This document shows positions 5,981 through 5,981 of a stretch of DNA of 5,981 nucleotides, in pieces. This DNA comes from Candidatus Zixiibacteriota bacterium. GTDB taxonomy: Bacteria > Zixibacteria > MSB-5A5 > JAABVY01. Every line of letters starts with the position of its first letter. Positions within the stretch are counted from its first letter, which is position 1. Made by a program: the position numbers and the translations under genes. The notes beneath the pieces were generated by a model. It saw only the letters and a program-made list of their open reading frames with translations, searched no databases and had not been told where the DNA came from. The stretch covers positions 8,752-14,732 of the forward strand of contig JAABVY010000319.1 in NCBI GenBank assembly GCA_011777135.1, in the 5' to 3' direction.

Positions 5981-5981
5981 C

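Noticed and set aside
1..5981. CRISPR arrays, tRNA/rRNA genes, insertion sequences, phage or defence genes
   Set aside because: No regularly spaced repeats, cloverleaf, transposase frame or defence-related motif could be recognised on either strand.

Overview
The window reads as a chromosomal segment of a Gram-negative (diderm) bacterium. All five supported genes lie on the minus strand, so the biological order runs from high to low coordinates. Evidence for a diderm is a large DUF5916-type outer-membrane barrel, a small OmpA/OmpW-like barrel, Sec- and Tat-type export signals and strong GGAGG Shine-Dalgarno sites. DUF5916 proteins and Tat-tagged TldD homologues are, from general knowledge, common in the FCB group and related candidate phyla (for example Zixibacteria, KSB1-like lineages). 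This placement is an inference; no marker gene is present.

Layout in transcription order. (1) 5980-5336: the C-terminal 214 residues of a protein that begins beyond the right edge. It carries about one and a half copies of a fold resembling the extracellular domain of RskA-type anti-sigma factors, and ends at a textbook intrinsic terminator (5262-5297). (2) 5164-4514: a 216-residue secreted beta-barrel protein, followed by a weak AT-rich hairpin. (3) 4371-1879: an 830-residue protein with a signal peptide, a CBM9-like beta-sandwich and a DUF5916 outer-membrane barrel, followed by a GC-rich hairpin with no U tract. (4) 1712-171: a TldD-family metalloprotease with a twin-arginine signal. (5) 122-1: the first 40 residues of a second TldD/PmbA-family protein, almost certainly the TldE/PmbA partner, cut by the left edge.

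Four of the five genes encode proteins that are, or probably are, exported. The clear operon is tldD-tldE. The others are separated by gaps of about 140-170 bp containing hairpins or promoter-like hexamers, and look like separate transcription units. No tRNA, rRNA, CRISPR array, insertion sequence or phage gene was recognised, and no gene-free stretch exceeds 300 bases. I see no strong case for a wholly new system. The points most worth checking are the Tat-exported TldD beside an apparently leaderless TldE, and the tandem RskA-like protein at the right edge.
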